Part shown: piece after piece, positions 5,637 to 6,795 of the stretch
Layout of the letters: each line of letters begins with the position of its first letter
How positions within the stretch are numbered: the stretch's first letter is position 1
Assembly (NCBI GenBank): GCA_030612905.1
Contig: JAUWNA010000105.1
Coordinates: 1 to 6,795 of the forward strand
DNA length: 6,795 nt
Source of the DNA: Promethearchaeota archaeon
GTDB lineage: Archaea > Asgardarchaeota > Lokiarchaeia > Sigyniarchaeales > SOKP01
Direction: 5' to 3'
The notes under the pieces: model-generated
Seen by the model: only the letters and a program-made list of their open reading frames with translations
Databases searched by the model: none
Told to the model about the DNA's origin: nothing
Translations under genes and position numbers: made by a program

Positions 5637-5675
5637 CTCCTAATAAAAACTAGAAATATAGAATGTTATTTAAAA
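5637..5675 (-). promoter_or_regulatory. Promoter and ribosome-binding site of the AttH-like gene
   Basis: On the minus strand TTTTTAAATA (about 5676-5667) predicts a transcription start near 5645. That gives a short leader containing AGGAG (5641-5637), 8 bases before the TTG. The spacing is coherent, although the TATA match is only fair and the region is very AT-rich. This ribosome site is what decides the start codon. Confidence 0.45.
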
Positions 5676-5806
5676 ATCTTCATTTATCAATCAAAATAGG
5701 AGTAGCTAAGAAATCTATAAATTATTTTAGAATTTTAAATAATGAATAAATTAAAAATTCATGAAATTTTAAAAAAGATTATAATAATTTAAAACAAGGT
5801 TTTCAT

Positions 5807-6208
5807 ATGATATTTGAAATTTTTAACGAAGATTGGGCTCAAATGTTTAGCAGTCTTGAAGGAATAATGTGGTTTCTTATTTTTTATTTGATATTCCTTA
5901 TAATAATGGCGATCTTTCTTAAGCTTGCCATAAATATTTTCAGTAGTGCGAGACACATAGAATTTGGACAAGTCTTTATAACATCTTTCATAATAACCAT
6001 TATTTACGCTCTTACATTTCTGTTTCTGGGTGGTTGGTTAGCCTGGCTCATAGTTTTAATTGCTGCGTGGTTAATTATTAGCGGACGGCACCATGTTGGA
6101 TTTTTAGGAGCGATATTGGTTACAGTTATAGCTTTTATACTCTACATAATTGTTGCTATAATATTGGGAATATTATTAGGTATAACGCTGATTGTTTTAC
6201 CATTTTAA
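5807..6208 (+). CDS. Small four-helix membrane protein of unknown function
   Basis: 133 residues, almost entirely hydrophobic. Helices are expected at about 20-42, 55-75, 76-92 and 97-131; the last stretch is long enough for one long helix or a hairpin. Polar residues cluster in two loops, SSARHIEFGQ (46-55) and SGRHHVG (92-98), probably on the same face of the membrane. No transporter or enzyme family is recognised. AAGGT (5796-5800) lies 6 bases before the ATG and supports the start. It is divergent from the AttH-like gene, with 178 bases between the starts, and convergent with the MFS gene. A run of 13 T follows 3 bases after its stop. The overlapping minus-strand ORF in this area is a shadow without its own signals. 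Confidence 0.75.
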   Translation: MIFEIFNEDWAQMFSSLEGIMWFLIFYLIFLIIMAIFLKLAINIFSSARHIEFGQVFITSFIITIIYALTFLFLGGWLAWLIVLIAAWLIISGRHHVGFLGAILVTVIAFILYIIVAIILGILLGITLIVLPF

Positions 6209-6211
6209 ATC

Positions 6212-6224
6212 TTTTTTTTTTTTT
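6212..6224 (+). terminator. Poly-T tract ending the small membrane protein gene
   Basis: Thirteen consecutive T begin 4 bases after the TAA and are followed by CTTAG. No stem precedes them. Archaeal RNA polymerase terminates at such U-tracts without a hairpin, so this is a likely terminator. Confidence 0.65.
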
Positions 6225-6289
6225 CTTAGATTAAATAGATTAAATGAAAAAACTAATTTGCTGAATAATAAAAACAGATTTTATAAATA

Positions 6290-6795
6290 TTAGTCTTTAA
6301 CTTTAGCTAAAGATTTTATTCTCTCGTCAAATATCTTCTCAGTATCTTCAATTTCTCTTACGACATTTTTAAGAACTGGAATCCAGAAAAGGGGAATGAA
6401 AATCCAAAAGAAAATAGAAATCATCATTGCAATAACAAAACCGAAAATATCTGCGATAATAGTCCCAATTAAAGGTCCAATCGCCCGACCAATGATGTCA
6501 AAGAAATTTGAGGTTGCTAACACAGTTCCACGGTTTTCTGGTAGGTTTAAGTCTACGACTGTAGCGTACCAGTTCCCGTTGACGGCTCCATTTACAAACA
6601 TTCCAATACTAAATAATACGATCCAAATTAATATGCCTGGAAATAAATTAGGTGCGCTAAACGGCATAATTAATGCGACGAATAGAAATGGAATAGGAGC
6701 AATATTGCCGAATAACGCTAAAAGAACCCTCGCTTTTTTATTGCCTTTTTTAAACTTCTTGTCTCCAATATACCCAAACACTACGGTCCCAAGTA
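6290..6795 (-). CDS. MFS transporter, C-terminal part, N-terminus cut by the right edge
   Basis: The frame stays open to the right edge; in-frame codons before the GTG at 6781 read LGTV, so that GTG is internal and not a start. The 167 visible residues begin with LGTVVFGYIGDKKF, a degenerate motif-A-type loop (GxxxD then basic residues) as found between helices 2-3 or 8-9 of major facilitator proteins. About four helices follow (roughly 22-44, 50-74, 91-114, 116-140). LNLPENRGTVLATSNFFDIIG, split around residue 93, followed by RAIGPLIGTI is characteristic of MFS helix 10-11 regions. A charged cytoplasmic tail ends the protein. This suggests helices 9-12 are present. The substrate cannot be inferred. 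T-rich stretches downstream on the minus strand (6275-6271 and 6252-6247) may end its transcript. Confidence 0.88.
   Translation of the reverse strand, partial: LGTVVFGYIGDKKFKKGNKKARVLLALFGNIAPIPFLFVALIMPFSAPNLFPGILIWIVLFSIGMFVNGAVNGNWYATVVDLNLPENRGTVLATSNFFDIIGRAIGPLIGTIIADIFGFVIAMMISIFFWIFIPLFWIPVLKNVVREIEDTEKIFDERIKSLAKVKD

Noticed and set aside
5789..5971. 60-codon minus-strand ORF
   Set aside because: Overlaps the start of the membrane-protein gene; low-complexity Lys/Tyr-rich product and no ribosome site.

Overview
The window looks like chromosomal DNA of an AT-rich archaeon. TATA-like boxes lie about 25-30 bases upstream of starts, Shine-Dalgarno-like GGTG/GAGG motifs precede some genes, others look leaderless, and the proteins are rich in Lys, Ile and Asn. 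An Asgard (Lokiarchaeia-like) source would fit the style, but that is an inference: no marker gene is present.

Left (1-1434): two divergently transcribed genes encode the two halves of a PEP-synthase-type phosphotransferase. The minus-strand gene, cut by the left edge, carries the ATP-binding (PEP/pyruvate-binding) domain. The plus-strand gene is a stand-alone swivelling phosphohistidine domain of 118 residues. They could act together on pyruvate or, as in phenylphosphate synthase, on another acceptor.

Middle (1437-4326): a tandem duplication of about 1.46 kb gives two paralogues of 454 and 455 residues, about 79% identical by my count, each with a copy of the same upstream region. I do not recognise the family. 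Both are soluble-looking with no signal peptide. Nucleotide similarity is patchy, with 80-90 base stretches differing at a single position.

4327-4635 is a gene-poor stretch that is not empty. On the minus strand it holds a compact transcription unit: a perfect TTTATATA box, a predicted RNA of about 125 nt, a GAGGT site 8 nt before a 9-codon ORF, two alternative stems, and an intrinsic-terminator-like hairpin followed by nine T. A 26-bp repeat found just after the first paralogue recurs on the far side of this unit, so the unit may have been inserted (or lost from the first copy). This is the best candidate for something undescribed.

Right (4636-6795): a minus-strand AttH/CrtC-like (lipocalin-type) protein with a GHRDHSWG motif and a probable TTG start; a divergent small four-helix membrane protein followed by T13; and the C-terminal part of a minus-strand MFS transporter that runs off the right edge. 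No transposase, CRISPR array, tRNA or rRNA was found.
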